From contig NZ_LKET01000068.1 in assembly GCF_001317355.1 (NCBI RefSeq), positions 310,001 through 374,000 of the forward strand: a stretch of DNA of 64,000 bases, in the 5' to 3' direction. A program made the position numbers and the translations under genes. Below are positions 8,824 to 18,340 of the stretch, in pieces (the first letter of the stretch is position 1; every line of letters starts with the position of its first letter). The stretch comes from Oxobacter pfennigii. GTDB taxonomy: Bacteria; Bacillota; Clostridia; Clostridiales; Oxobacteraceae. The notes under the pieces were generated by a model that was not told the DNA's origin, did no database searches, and saw nothing but the letters and a program-made list of their open reading frames with translations.

Positions 8824-10416
8824 TCATTGTTTTCCGGTTCTCATAACAGGCATATCGAACCGGTGCAAAACTCCCTTTGAAAATGCAAAACAGCCGAGCG
8901 CAGCAAAGAGTTCCCATAATGCCAGTATCACGCATCCAAGCAAAACGCCAGTCTCACCGAAGATGCTGCCGATGACAATGGCGGCAATCAAGCCGGGCAG
9001 CATGATTACGGCAACTGCAATGATATAAATAACAATCAGAACTCCCGCGCTGATGTCCGCACCCGTCCAACGCAGCGAAAGGTAGTTGATACCCAAAAGC
9101 AAAAATGAAAAAAGTGTGTATACCGCAATAGCCTCAACAATCATCAGAATAGATTCGCTCATAATAAGGCCTGAAATAAAGAAAATGAAAAGGCTTTCCA
9201 CCAATACCTTGAAGGCGATCTCAACATTGCTCCAGACTATTTTACGAAAGGAACTCTCAGGAATCATATAGATATAATGTATATAAAGCTCTTTCAGGCC
9301 GCGCCCTGTCCCGATCTGAAAAATTTGCATCCACATCAGAATCTGCAGAAGAATTATAATTCCGCCGGCCTCGCCGTGCAGGAACAAGGAAAACAAAGCC
9401 GCACCCAATATCATGATGACGGACGGCAGCCCCCAAAGGCCAAACCAGTTTGCACGAAAGGATTCCCGCAAATGCTTATAAAAAAGAGCATTTGCTCCGT
9501 GACCGCCGATACCGGTCTTTGTAACCTTCACTTTTCTTGTCGAAGCAGCTTCCGTGTTAATCTGCCCTTCGGATATGATGCGTTTTTTCTCAAAGGCGGT
9601 TTCCGTGGCAACCAGCACGTCTTCATAATAATCGGGATTGCTCAGGGCTATATAGAGGATCAGCAGTGCTGCTGAAAGAAAAATCAGCCCTAAAAACAGC
9701 AATCCCTTTCCTATATCGCCGGAAATCAACGAAACGACACCCTCTGACGCCCAGCCCGCCACCGGTGTCCAGGAGGTTAAAGGCGAACGCAGTGTGTTTT
9801 CAAGCGTTAAAAACGGATCCTTGGTTCTTAAAAATTGCACGCAAATATAAACGCTCAGCGGAAGAAAGGCAAAGACGGCCATCATCTTAACCATGAGCTT
9901 GCGTGCAGGCTTTCCGTTTGTCAGACTGTATATCATAAGCGACACAACCTGAAGCAGGCTGACAGCCATAATAAAACCGAACAGTACCAGCAGCACTGCG
10001 TCAATACCCACGCCAAAATTTGCACCAAGGGAATTGCCTTGAAACAGGATAAAAAAGCCCGAGAAAAACGACATCTTTGCCATTCGGGTGATTCCATACA
10101 TCAAAATCAAACGCGGATTGACAGGGGAAACAAACAGTAAATTGACATCATTCATATCAAAAATCACGTCGCCCTTTGACAGGCCCTTTTGTATGGCGAT
10201 GACTATAAAAAATAAAATGAACAGGAAAAGAATACCCTTGAGCCAGACGATATCAAGGAAGCTGCCCCTATTCTGGCGCGTAAACAGCGAAAGGATAAAA
10301 ATTCCTCCAATGCCTGCAATCACAAGCACCCACAACATCAGTTTCGCCGGTTTTCGCAAAAGCTCCAGAAAGCTATTTTTTACACTCCTTGTCAGAAGGA
10401 AAACAAGACTGCTCAT
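8824..10416 (-). CDS. Putative ABC exporter membrane protein
   Basis: The protein has 530 residues and about twelve to fourteen hydrophobic segments, resembling the putative ABC-exporter permease family of Firmicutes. A central soluble stretch of about 60 residues (near 260-320, around YYEDVLVATETAFEKKR) lies between two membrane halves. It overlaps the ATPase gene by four bases, so the two make one transporter. The cargo cannot be predicted; peptides, lipids or drugs are all possible. The gene is visibly GC-richer than its neighbours, which may reflect transfer. Confidence 0.75.
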   Translation of the reverse strand: MSSLVFLLTRSVKNSFLELLRKPAKLMLWVLVIAGIGGIFILSLFTRQNRGSFLDIVWLKGILFLFILFFIVIAIQKGLSKGDVIFDMNDVNLLFVSPVNPRLILMYGITRMAKMSFFSGFFILFQGNSLGANFGVGIDAVLLVLFGFIMAVSLLQVVSLMIYSLTNGKPARKLMVKMMAVFAFLPLSVYICVQFLRTKDPFLTLENTLRSPLTSWTPVAGWASEGVVSLISGDIGKGLLFLGLIFLSAALLILYIALSNPDYYEDVLVATETAFEKKRIISEGQINTEAASTRKVKVTKTGIGGHGANALFYKHLRESFRANWFGLWGLPSVIMILGAALFSLFLHGEAGGIIILLQILMWMQIFQIGTGRGLKELYIHYIYMIPESSFRKIVWSNVEIAFKVLVESLFIFFISGLIMSESILMIVEAIAVYTLFSFLLLGINYLSLRWTGADISAGVLIVIYIIAVAVIMLPGLIAAIVIGSIFGETGVLLGCVILALWELFAALGCFAFSKGVLHRFDMPVMRTGKQ

Positions 10417-11126
10417 AGTTCATCCTCCTGACTTTTATTTTCGGTAATAGCAAAATAGACATCCTCAAGGCTTTGGTTTGCATTAAGATCCGACCGGCGG
10501 CAGACGCGTTGGATCCGGCCCTTAACCATAATATAGGTTGTATCCCAGTTTTCTTCCATGCTTCCGATGATATGTGTGCTGATAAGCAGCGCACAGCCGT
10601 TCTCCCGCAGTTCTGAAATAACCGTTTTCAGCTCGCGGATACCATGGGGGTCAAGACCGACAAGAGGCTCATCCATAATAATGGCCTTAGGCTGCGGAAG
10701 GAGCGCACAGCACACGCTTAACTTTTGCTGCATCCCTTTAGAAAGCTCTTTGCCCAGCTTCATTTTTTTGTCATTCAGCTCAAATCTTTGGAGCAGTTCC
10801 CCCGCTTTTCCCTCCCAGGCGTCCAGCCGGTACGCTTTGGCAATAAACTCAAGGTGCTCCGACACCGTCAGCATCGGGTACAGCACGGGAAACTCCGGCA
10901 CATACCCCAAAAGCCGCTTCGCCTCCGTCGTATGGTTCTCATGCCCATCGATGGTAACGGAGCCGTCAAAACGCAGGAGGCCGCAAACAGATTTTATCAG
11001 GGTTGATTTGCCCGCGCCGTTTGGTCCGAGAAGCACGGCAAGCTCGCCGCTGCCCACTGACAGTGTAATGTTGTCGTTGGCCTTAAACTTGCCGTATTTT
11101 TTCGTTATGCCAAGAACATTAATCAT
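10413..11126 (-). CDS. ABC exporter ATP-binding protein
   Basis: This ATPase of about 237 residues has Walker A GPNGAGKST, signature SKGMQQKLS and Walker B AIIMDEPLVGLDPHGIRE. The Q-loop region and the long intact helical domain match CcmA/BcrA-like ATPases paired with large exporters. The start is set at ATG 11126, where AAGGTGAT is well spaced, and not at an upstream in-frame start at 11165. Its last four bases overlap the permease start, indicating translational coupling. Confidence 0.88.
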   Translation of the reverse strand: MINVLGITKKYGKFKANDNITLSVGSGELAVLLGPNGAGKSTLIKSVCGLLRFDGSVTIDGHENHTTEAKRLLGYVPEFPVLYPMLTVSEHLEFIAKAYRLDAWEGKAGELLQRFELNDKKMKLGKELSKGMQQKLSVCCALLPQPKAIIMDEPLVGLDPHGIRELKTVISELRENGCALLISTHIIGSMEENWDTTYIMVKGRIQRVCRRSDLNANQSLEDVYFAITENKSQEDEL

Positions 11127-11239
11127 AAAATCACCTTTATTAATTAAAAATAGTGTTTCTCTCATTAGTGTAGCATTATTTAAAGCCGCATTAAATTACT
11201 TGCTTGTGAGTTATAATATCAGTGGCATCAAGCCTGCCT

Positions 11240-11398
11240 TCATTTGTTGGGCACCATGCCATGAATCAGATGCAAATCCGAACCGCAAATGGCAGTTGAG
11301 GTTACTTTGACGATGATGTCATCATTATTTATGATTTTCGTATCGCCGATATTTTTTACTTTAACATTTTTTATTCCTTCATATACAATAGCCTTCAT
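11240..11398 (-). pseudogene. Zinc alcohol dehydrogenase, N-terminal remnant
   Basis: Some 52 codons encode the start of a medium-chain zinc dehydrogenase: MKAIVYEGIKNVKVKNIGD, then the zinc-site segment TAICGSDLHLIHGM. A stop then replaces the expected GHE motif. Intact family members have about 350-390 residues, so about 85% is missing. No continuation is visible in other frames beyond a few codons. It lies between two ABC operons and is probably a deletion remnant. Confidence 0.75.
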
Positions 11399-11473
11399 TC
11401 TGATTCTTCCGCATAATTTGTTAGAATTAGCTTTTCCGTCTGGAATATAAATATGCGCTATGGATGCTCCCGC

Positions 11474-11513
11474 AAAAAGCAGGCAACTCAATTTATGAAT
11501 TGCCTGCTTTTAT
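11474..11513 (-). terminator. Terminator of the peptide ABC operon
   Basis: An AAGCAGGCAA / TTGCCTGCTT stem has A/T runs on both sides. On the minus strand it follows the last gene of the five-gene ABC operon and continues into a T run. Confidence 0.82.
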
Positions 11514-11565
11514 ATAATCTTAATTTTGGTGCCCAGCATCAATTTCGTTCAAACATAGAAAATCT

Positions 11566-12537
11566 TTATACATAATGACAGGCGGTAAAGTGGTCTGGAT
11601 AAACTTCACGTACTGACGGGGTTTCCTGTCTGCATTTTTCCGTTGCGCTGGGGCATCTGGCATGAAAAGCGCAGCCCCAAAAAGCATCGGTATGGGTGGG
11701 AATCTCGCCGTGAAGAATTATACGGCTTCTTTCCTTACGGGAAGAGATATCAGGCACGGCGGAGAACAATGCCTTGGTATAAGGATGAAGAGGTCTTTCA
11801 AACAAGTCATCCGTGAGCGCCTCCTCAACGATAGTTCCCAGATACATGACGCCGATTCGGGTGGAAATATAGCGGACGACGCTTATATCATGGGTAATAA
11901 AAAGCATAGAAAGCTTCATGGTTTTTTGCAGTTTATTCAGCATATTCAAAATCTGAGCCTGAATTGAAACATCAAGGGAGGATACGGGCTCGTCACAAAC
12001 GATGACCTTGGGGTTTATGATCAGCGCCCTGGCCAGCCCAAGGCGCTGAATCTGGCCCCCGGAAAGCTCATGAGGAAACCTGAAATAATGCTCCAAAGGG
12101 AGACCTACTTTATCAAGAATTTCAAGTACCATTTCCCTGCGCTGCTCGCCGTCACCGATTTTTTGAATTATTAAGGGCTCTTCTAAAAGACTGCCGATCC
12201 TTTGCTGCGGATTTAGAGAAGAAAAAGGATCCTGAAATACCAGCTGCAAATCCTTGCGTAATGGCCGGAACTCTTTGGGAGATAATTTGGTCAGATCATG
12301 CTCCTTATATAAAACTTTGCCGGAATCCACTTTTGTCAGGCCCAAGATAGCCCGCCCGGCGGTGGTCTTCCCCGAGCCGGATTCGCCTACCAGTCCGTAG
12401 GTTTCTCCTTCGTATAGCTTAAATGAAACATTTGATATGGCATTTACATAGGATTTTGCTCCCATGAGTTTGCCAAATGGGCCATACACGGGAAACTTCT
12501 TTTTCAGGCTGATTACTTCAACAAGGAGTTTACTCAT
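11566..12537 (-). CDS. Oligopeptide/dipeptide ABC transporter ATPase (OppF/DppF type)
   Basis: This second ATPase of a peptide/nickel-type importer has about 323 residues. Visible are Walker A GESGSGKTT, an ELSGGQIQRLGLARAL signature and CDEPVSSLDVS. The C-terminal oligo_HPY region carries HPYTKALFSAVPD and cysteines in WGCAFHARCPSATEKC, which in relatives bind an iron-sulfur cluster. Start ATG 12537 has AAAGGAGG upstream and overlaps the stop of the preceding ATPase gene in an ATGA. It is last in the operon, before the terminator at 11474-11513. Confidence 0.92.
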   Translation of the reverse strand: MSKLLVEVISLKKKFPVYGPFGKLMGAKSYVNAISNVSFKLYEGETYGLVGESGSGKTTAGRAILGLTKVDSGKVLYKEHDLTKLSPKEFRPLRKDLQLVFQDPFSSLNPQQRIGSLLEEPLIIQKIGDGEQRREMVLEILDKVGLPLEHYFRFPHELSGGQIQRLGLARALIINPKVIVCDEPVSSLDVSIQAQILNMLNKLQKTMKLSMLFITHDISVVRYISTRIGVMYLGTIVEEALTDDLFERPLHPYTKALFSAVPDISSRKERSRIILHGEIPTHTDAFWGCAFHARCPSATEKCRQETPSVREVYPDHFTACHYV

Positions 12538-13523
12538 AGCAATTCCTCCTTTGCAAGCCAGCATTTGACCCAGTGATTCTCTCCTTGAGCATCAAAAATA
12601 GGAGGTTCTCTTTGAAAACAGCGCGCCTCTGCATATGGGCACCTTGTGGAAAAATGGCAGCCGGAAGGAATTTCGGATAAAGGAGGTACCGTTCCGGGTA
12701 TCACATGGAGTTCTTTAGTTCTGTCATAATTCATCCTAGGGATTGACTGAAGCAATCCTTTGGTATATGGATGCAGCGGATTTTCGAATAACTCATCTGT
12801 CTCTGCCTCTTCTACGACCTGCCCTAAATACATAACGCGCACACTGGTGCATGCTTCAGACAAAACCCCCATGTCGTGAGTTATGAGTAAAACAGCTGTA
12901 CCCAGTTCCCTATTGAGTTCAAGAATCAACTCCAGAATCTGTGCCTGTATGGTAACATCCAGAGCTGTGGTAGGTTCGTCAGCAATTAAAAGCTTGGGCT
13001 CACAGGCCAGTGCCATAGCAATCATTATACGCTGCTGCATACCGCCGGATAATTCATGGGGATATTGTCTGACACAGCGCTCTGGACTGGCAATACCCGT
13101 CTTTTTTAACAGTTCAATGGTACGCCTTCTGGCATCAGCTGCTGATAATTTTTTGTGCTGAGTCAGTACCTCGTCTAATTGATTGCCTACAGTGTAAACA
13201 GGGTTAAGAGAAGTCAGCGGATCCTGAAAAATAATAGCAATTCTGTTGCCCCGCACTTCCCTGAGCTTAAGCTTAGACATAGATAAGATGTCTTCTCCCT
13301 CAAACAGTATTTCCCCTTCGTAATCGATGGGCGAATTGTATTCGTGCAGACGCAGAATAGATTGAGACATTACGCTTTTGCCGGAGCCGGATTCGCCAAC
13401 AATGCCTATGATTTCCCCGGGTTCTACCTTAAGATCCACTCCATCCACTGCGGGAAGTCTGCCTTTTCGCGTATGAAAATATGCTTTTAAATTTTTTATT
13501 TCTAGAAGTGGTTTATGCTCCAT
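12534..13523 (-). CDS. Oligopeptide/dipeptide ABC transporter ATPase (OppD/DppD type)
   Basis: This first ATPase of the importer has about 329 residues. It contains GESGSGKSV, ELSGGMQQRIMIAMAL and ADEPTTALDVT, then HPYTKGLLQSIPRM and a cysteine-containing tail (GCHFSTRCPYAEARC). The start is placed at ATG 13523, preceded by AGGAG, shortly after the permease stop at 13528; a longer frame to 13583 would run into the permease gene. With its partner it forms the heterodimeric motor usual for the Opp/Dpp/Nik class. Confidence 0.92.
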   Translation of the reverse strand: MEHKPLLEIKNLKAYFHTRKGRLPAVDGVDLKVEPGEIIGIVGESGSGKSVMSQSILRLHEYNSPIDYEGEILFEGEDILSMSKLKLREVRGNRIAIIFQDPLTSLNPVYTVGNQLDEVLTQHKKLSAADARRRTIELLKKTGIASPERCVRQYPHELSGGMQQRIMIAMALACEPKLLIADEPTTALDVTIQAQILELILELNRELGTAVLLITHDMGVLSEACTSVRVMYLGQVVEEAETDELFENPLHPYTKGLLQSIPRMNYDRTKELHVIPGTVPPLSEIPSGCHFSTRCPYAEARCFQREPPIFDAQGENHWVKCWLAKEELL

Positions 13524-13527
13524 TTCA

Positions 13528-14442
13528 TTACTCCTGTTTTGCAAAGTCTTTTTTTCTGCGTATGGTTGCTGTACGTGGATCAAAATAATCCCTTAGTCCG
13601 TCTCCCAAAAGATTCAGGCTGAGAACGGATATAATGACTGCGGTGCCGGGAAAGGCAACCATCCACCACGCTTTATGAAGAACCATTTTGCTGGCTTGCA
13701 GTATATTCCCCCAGCTGGCAGCGGGGGCCTTAATCCCTACTCCCAAAAAGCTCAAAGCAGCTTCTGAGAGAATAGCCTGAGCAAATACGTAAGTGGCCTG
13801 TATCAAAAGAGGAGAGAGCACATTTGGCGCAATGTTTTTCCATAAAATACGAAAATCACCTGCGCCCTGTACTTTTGCCGCCTCCACATAAGGCTGCGCC
13901 GAAGCTACAAGTGCGCTTGAGCGTACGACGCGGGCAATGCTTGGCGTAAAGACCACCGTCAAGGCAATTATGACATTCCAGATGGATGAGCCTAAGGCAG
14001 CCATAAGGGCAATTGCCAGCAGCACACCGGGAATAGCGATAAGTCCGTCGCATATACGCATGAGAATATGATCCAATACCTTAAAATAACTGGAGTATAT
14101 ACCGATGATTAATCCCAGCAGTGATGATAAAGTCGAAACAAAAAGCCCTACACTGATGGATACCCGGGCGCCGTAAATGATTCTTGTTAAAAGATCCCGA
14201 CCAAATTCATCAGCTCCCAAAATGTAACCGGGACCGGGAGGCTTAAGCCGGCTGGCAACATGCATTTCATTTGGATCTATTGAAATTATGACCGGCCCTA
14301 AAATTGCAATGAGGCTGATGATAAGAATAGAAGCACCGCCTATTATTAATGCATAATTAGACTTTATCCTTTCCATTCTGATGCTTCGCTGTTCTTTTTT
14401 CATTTCAGCGCTTATGGCTGAAAGCTTTGAATTTTTCACCAT
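13528..14442 (-). CDS. Peptide/nickel ABC transporter permease (DppC/OppC type)
   Basis: The permease has about 304 residues, an N-terminal OppC-type membrane anchor (SNYALIIGGASILIISLIAILGP region) and five further helices. The EAA loop AAKVQGAGDFRILWKNIAPN contacts the ATPases. The start is ambiguous among TTG 14451, ATG 14448 and ATG 14442; the last is best spaced from the AAAGGGGG ribosome site. It lies directly after the DppB-type gene. Confidence 0.9.
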   Translation of the reverse strand: MVKNSKLSAISAEMKKEQRSIRMERIKSNYALIIGGASILIISLIAILGPVIISIDPNEMHVASRLKPPGPGYILGADEFGRDLLTRIIYGARVSISVGLFVSTLSSLLGLIIGIYSSYFKVLDHILMRICDGLIAIPGVLLAIALMAALGSSIWNVIIALTVVFTPSIARVVRSSALVASAQPYVEAAKVQGAGDFRILWKNIAPNVLSPLLIQATYVFAQAILSEAALSFLGVGIKAPAASWGNILQASKMVLHKAWWMVAFPGTAVIISVLSLNLLGDGLRDYFDPRTATIRRKKDFAKQE

Positions 14443-14447
14443 AGACA

Positions 14448-15407
14448 TCAACCCCCTTTATTTTCTTCCAGCTTCACACGGGGATCCAATACTCCGTATA
14501 ACAGATCCACCGTTAAATTAACACCCACATAAAGCAGGGTAACAAATAGGACAACGCCTTGAATAACAAAGACATCCCTGCGGGATATGGCATTTATAAT
14601 AAGGCGGCCAAGACCGGGGATATTAAAAAGCGTTTCGGTGACAATTGCGCCTGTTACCAGAGCACCAAAGGACTGCCCTATGACGGTAAGGATGGGCAAA
14701 GCGGCGTTTTTAAAAGCATGCTTTAATAATACCCGGGTTTCTCTCAACCCTTTAGCCCGGGCAGTTTTTATATAGTTCAAGTATAGTACGCCAATCATGG
14801 AAGAACGTGTCATCCGGCTTATCAGTGCAGCCTGTACCGTTCCCAAGGAAATAGCCGGAAGTATCATATACCTCAAATGCTCTAAGAGCCCTTTGCTTAA
14901 AGGCGCATACCCCGCCACCGGCAGCCACTTAAGGTAAACCCCAAAAAACAGCATTAAAAACATGCCCAGCAGAAATCCCGGAATGGCAATACCTAAAAGT
15001 GAAATGGATACCAGGGTCAAATCCAGAGCGGAGCCTCTCTTATAGGCAGCAAAAATGCCAACGGGAACTGAAAGAAATATTGCTACAAGCTGTGCCAATA
15101 CTGCAAGACTTAAGGTTGGGGAAAAATGTTCTTTGATTGCCTCCAGCACAGGCTGACGCATAAAAATGGAATGCCCCCAGTCACCCTGTAACACCTTTAT
15201 GATCCAATCAAAATATTGCACATAGATCGGGCGGTTAAAGCCCATACTCTCATTTAATGTATTGATTTGCTCTTGGGTTGCCTCCATTCCCAGAAGAGTT
15301 GAAGCGGGGCCCCCTGGTGTCAGATAGGTAATAAGAAATATCGCCATGGAAACCACCAGCAAAACGGGAATGAGGGATAATATCCTCTTTATTATATAAG
15401 AACGCAT
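14448..15407 (-). CDS. Peptide/nickel ABC transporter permease (DppB/OppB type)
   Basis: This 319-residue permease begins MRSYIIKRILSLIPVLLVVS, the canonical DppB/NikB start. It has six membrane helices and an EAA motif near TARAKGLRETRVLLKHAFKN. It is separated from the binding-protein gene by about 100 bases containing a hairpin at 15467-15505, which probably reduces expression of the membrane and ATPase genes relative to the binding protein. Confidence 0.92.
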   Translation of the reverse strand: MRSYIIKRILSLIPVLLVVSMAIFLITYLTPGGPASTLLGMEATQEQINTLNESMGFNRPIYVQYFDWIIKVLQGDWGHSIFMRQPVLEAIKEHFSPTLSLAVLAQLVAIFLSVPVGIFAAYKRGSALDLTLVSISLLGIAIPGFLLGMFLMLFFGVYLKWLPVAGYAPLSKGLLEHLRYMILPAISLGTVQAALISRMTRSSMIGVLYLNYIKTARAKGLRETRVLLKHAFKNAALPILTVIGQSFGALVTGAIVTETLFNIPGLGRLIINAISRRDVFVIQGVVLFVTLLYVGVNLTVDLLYGVLDPRVKLEENKGG

Positions 15408-15466
15408 GGATAAGCTCCTTAACTACATATAATAAACTGCTTCAAATTTAAAATAAATATTAAAAA

Positions 15467-15505
15467 GGGAGATTATACCTGCCCTATGGAAAGGGATAAT
15501 CTCCC
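15467..15505 (-). terminator. Intra-operon attenuating hairpin
   Basis: Arms GGGAGATTAT and ATAATCTCCC are followed on the minus strand by TTTTTA, as in a rho-independent terminator. It lies between the binding-protein gene and the dppB-type gene of one operon, so it is likely leaky and sets subunit stoichiometry. Confidence 0.8.
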
Positions 15506-15511
15506 ACAGAA

Positions 15512-17086
15512 TTATTTTGCTACTTTCACATTCCAGTAGACAGGATAGTGGAAATAATCAAACCCTTCTACTGTTTTACGTGTAGCCTGTGCGGCACTGT
15601 AATGTCCTAACACACTGGCTGCGCCGTATTCATACAAGAAGGACTGAAGCTTTTCCCACTCGGCTTTTGCTTGTTCATTGCTTGCTGCAAAACGAATACC
15701 ATTTAAACCGTTAGTAACCTCATCTTTCTTTAAACTGGCCCAATCCGGGTTAACTGCAGAAATTTGGGGCGGTGTCAGCTGGTAGCTGTTGCTTGTAATG
15801 AACAGATCCCACTGTTCAGGATTGCTTCTATGTTCCATAAATACAGGGAAGTCATAGCTCTCAACTTCGGCATTTATACCCACTTTTTTCAGTTGATCCT
15901 GTACTACCAAAGTTGCATTGTACATTTCCTGATAGTCCTTTGTTGTTACCAATACAACAGGCTCTCCGTTGTAACCTGCCTGTGTCAATAACTGCTTTGC
16001 CTTATCAGGATTGTTCTGATTGTAATACTCCTTGCCGCTTTCTACGGCCCATTGGGGCTGACTTAGATTCATAAATCCCGGATTCAATTTATATAAGTCC
16101 GGATTTGAGAAGCTGGCCAGCATGATATCCTCGTTGTTCAAAGCTGCCAGTACAGCTTGCCTTAAGTCAGAATTTGCCAAAGGACCCTTTGCTGTATTTA
16201 TAAATAAATTTAGCGTACCGCTTGCTTTGGAATACAATGTTACGTCCGTATTTGTGCTGAGTTCTTCGTAATTTTCAATTGGAATGCTTTCAGCTATGTC
16301 GTATTCACCTGTCTTTATTCCGGCAATTCGGGTTGAATGGTCGGTAACAAAGCGGAAATAAATATCTTTAGTAGCAGCGGTTTTCTTACCTGCAAATCCG
16401 CTGGAGTCGCTTTCAAGTGAATTGTAATCTTCGTTTCTGACCAGCTGGATATACTGATCCTGTTGCCAGTTTTCAAGCTTATAGGGACCGGTTCCGATAT
16501 ATTCCGTAATGCCTTCAGGCTTGGCTGCTTCAATAACTTCTTTCGGAGAAATAGCCGGGAACTGCGCCGGTGCAGCCAAAAGATCGATTATATCCGATGC
16601 AGCCTGCTCTACTTTGAGGGTTACGGTGTATTTATCCACCTGTTCAAACTTTGCATTTGCCAAGAGAACCTTGGCACGGGAAGATGTAATAAGCCAGCGG
16701 TTCATGGATGCCACCACATCCTCGGCTGTCAGCTCTTTGCCGTTATGGAACTTGATGCCCTGCCGGATTTTGAAAGTATATAAAAGACCGTCTTGGCTTA
16801 TTTCCATAGATTCTGCCAGCATGGGAGCCGGCTTGTAATCCTTGTCTAGAGTATACAGAGTTTCAAAAATATGTGCGGCTATACCTGCCGCAACATTGGA
16901 TGAGGTCGTAGGCGCATCCAGTGTGGGCGGCTGAGCTGTAATAGCTATATTTAATTCATCCTTATATTCCGCAGCTTCAGGCGTAGGCTCTGTATCTGCC
17001 GATGAAGGGCTCTTGCCGCATGCCGCCAGTAACATGGATATACTCAAAATTGCTGCGGCTACATAAGTAAATTTGTTTTTTTTCAT
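15512..17086 (-). CDS. Peptide/nickel ABC transporter substrate-binding lipoprotein
   Basis: This SBP_bac_5 (class C) lipoprotein has about 524 residues. The signal peptide ends in the lipobox LLAAC, followed by a linker rich in S, T, E and P. The mature protein starts DELNIAITAQPPTLDAPTTSS, and the family motif FKIRQGIKFHNGKELTAEDV is present near residue 110. The start is set at ATG 17086, five codons inside the longest frame, because GGGGG immediately precedes it. It is the first gene of the operon, driven by a perfect promoter at 17171-17199. It may bind peptides, nickel chelates or opines. Confidence 0.92.
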   Translation of the reverse strand: MKKNKFTYVAAAILSISMLLAACGKSPSSADTEPTPEAAEYKDELNIAITAQPPTLDAPTTSSNVAAGIAAHIFETLYTLDKDYKPAPMLAESMEISQDGLLYTFKIRQGIKFHNGKELTAEDVVASMNRWLITSSRAKVLLANAKFEQVDKYTVTLKVEQAASDIIDLLAAPAQFPAISPKEVIEAAKPEGITEYIGTGPYKLENWQQDQYIQLVRNEDYNSLESDSSGFAGKKTAATKDIYFRFVTDHSTRIAGIKTGEYDIAESIPIENYEELSTNTDVTLYSKASGTLNLFINTAKGPLANSDLRQAVLAALNNEDIMLASFSNPDLYKLNPGFMNLSQPQWAVESGKEYYNQNNPDKAKQLLTQAGYNGEPVVLVTTKDYQEMYNATLVVQDQLKKVGINAEVESYDFPVFMEHRSNPEQWDLFITSNSYQLTPPQISAVNPDWASLKKDEVTNGLNGIRFAASNEQAKAEWEKLQSFLYEYGAASVLGHYSAAQATRKTVEGFDYFHYPVYWNVKVAK

Positions 17087-17170
17087 TTTTCCCCCTACTT
17101 TCATATGTCTGATTTAACAAACAAACACTTATAATTCATACTTAACCAATATGATTAGTACGTTTTATTT

Positions 17171-17199
17171 ATTATAGCAATTCCAATTTTGCTTGTCAA
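17171..17199 (-). promoter_or_regulatory. Consensus sigma-A promoter of the peptide ABC operon
   Basis: TTGACA (17194-17199) and TATAAT (17171-17176) on the minus strand match consensus fully, with a 17-base spacer. The leader to the binding-protein start is about 80 bases. No obvious operator palindrome was seen. Confidence 0.9.
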
Positions 17200-17527
17200 C
17201 GTAAACTATGTGGCTAGCTATCATTTAAGTTCTTTTCATATTATTCTATGTCCAAATTGGCAATGCATTCCTATCTCATAGAAATAAGGCGCGGTGAAAT
17301 TGTCCCGTTCAGGCATTTACATAATGTTATCCGCTCAACATTATCCAATTTTCAGACACTTATATGTTCCCACCAACATATAAATAAAGGATTCCCATCA
17401 TCGAAGCCATCCGATTACAAAATCATGATTAGCCCCGTCCGGAAATCCTTTATATTTTAGCTTTTTTATCCTCGCTGTTTTCTTAGGAACTTTACAACAA
17501 TTCTATGGTATCCAGGCGATACCCTTT
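17200..17527. other. Intergenic region with a terminator-like hairpin
   Basis: I see no supported gene here; a 70-codon plus-strand frame at 17248-17460 has no ribosome site or recognisable sequence. Near 17385-17458, arms like AATAAAGGATT and AATCCTTTAT enclose a loop of about 45 bases and could terminate the siderophore operon on the minus strand. Confidence 0.5.
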
Positions 17528-18340
17528 TTACATTTTGTCAGTTGTTACATGATATTTTCCCCTGGGCACAATAAAAGGAGAATCAGAAACCGGGTCCTGA
17601 ATCACCACACAGTCCAGTCCGAAAACCTGCTTCATTAAATCTGCCGTAATAACATCCTTAGGCGTGCCTTTGGCAATCAACTTTCCTTGTTGAACGGCAA
17701 AGATATAATCTGCATATCGGGCCGACAGGTTGATATCATGAAGAACCATGACTATGGTAGTGCCCCGCCTCCGGTTCAAATCCGTCAAAAGATCCAAAAT
17801 TTCAATCTGATAGGTTATGTCCAAAAATGTGGTGGGCTCATCTAAAAGCAAAATATCCGTCTGCTGGGCGAGAGCCATGGCAATCCACACCCTCTGCCGC
17901 TGCCCTCCCGACAGTTCATCCACACTGCGGTTGGCAAGCTCCGTGATCCCCATGATGTTAAGGGCCTCTTCCACCGCCTCATAATCCTTTTTCCCCAGGC
18001 TCTTGAAAAAGCTTTGGTAAGGAAACCGTCCCCTGGAAACCAGGTCGGCAACGGTGATTCCTTCCGGGACCACCGGGGACTGGGGCAGCAAACCTAAAAC
18101 CCGGGCCAGCTCTTTAGGCGGGATAGTACTGATTTGCTTGCCGTCAATAACAACCTCGCCCGAAACAGGTTTTATAAGCCTGGCCATGGTTTTCAGCAAG
18201 GTGGATTTACCGCAGGCGTTAGCTCCAATTATTACGCTGATTTTATTTTCTGGAATTACCACATCAATATCTTTTATAATAATTTTTTGATCATATCCGG
18301 CAATGATATGGTTGGTTGAAAGTAAAGGCGTTTTTTTCAT
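17528..18340 (-). CDS. Iron-siderophore ABC transporter ATP-binding protein (FepC/FhuC type)
   Basis: This ATPase of 270 residues has Walker A GANACGKST, signature ELSGGQRQRVWIAMAL and Walker B LLLDEPTTFLD. The alanine-cysteine in the P-loop is common in FepC/FhuC relatives. It powers uptake of ferric siderophores by the two permeases upstream, and its start overlaps the end of the preceding permease gene by four bases. It is the last gene of the operon. Confidence 0.92.
   Translation of the reverse strand: MKKTPLLSTNHIIAGYDQKIIIKDIDVVIPENKISVIIGANACGKSTLLKTMARLIKPVSGEVVIDGKQISTIPPKELARVLGLLPQSPVVPEGITVADLVSRGRFPYQSFFKSLGKKDYEAVEEALNIMGITELANRSVDELSGGQRQRVWIAMALAQQTDILLLDEPTTFLDITYQIEILDLLTDLNRRRGTTIVMVLHDINLSARYADYIFAVQQGKLIAKGTPKDVITADLMKQVFGLDCVVIQDPVSDSPFIVPRGKYHVTTDKM

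Noticed and set aside
9277-10447. Several overlapping plus-strand frames opposite the ABC exporter gene
   Set aside because: They lie antisense to a convincing membrane protein gene and have biased, low-complexity composition without start signals.
11215-11260. GCCACTG-like box near the alcohol dehydrogenase remnant, resembling a cobalamin riboswitch B12 box
   Set aside because: The other conserved stems and the pseudoknot partners of a cobalamin riboswitch are absent and no B12 gene follows; it is probably a chance match.
17248-17460. 70-codon plus-strand frame between the siderophore and peptide ABC operons
   Set aside because: It has no ribosome site and no recognisable sequence, and it overlaps a probable terminator hairpin of the neighbouring minus-strand operon.
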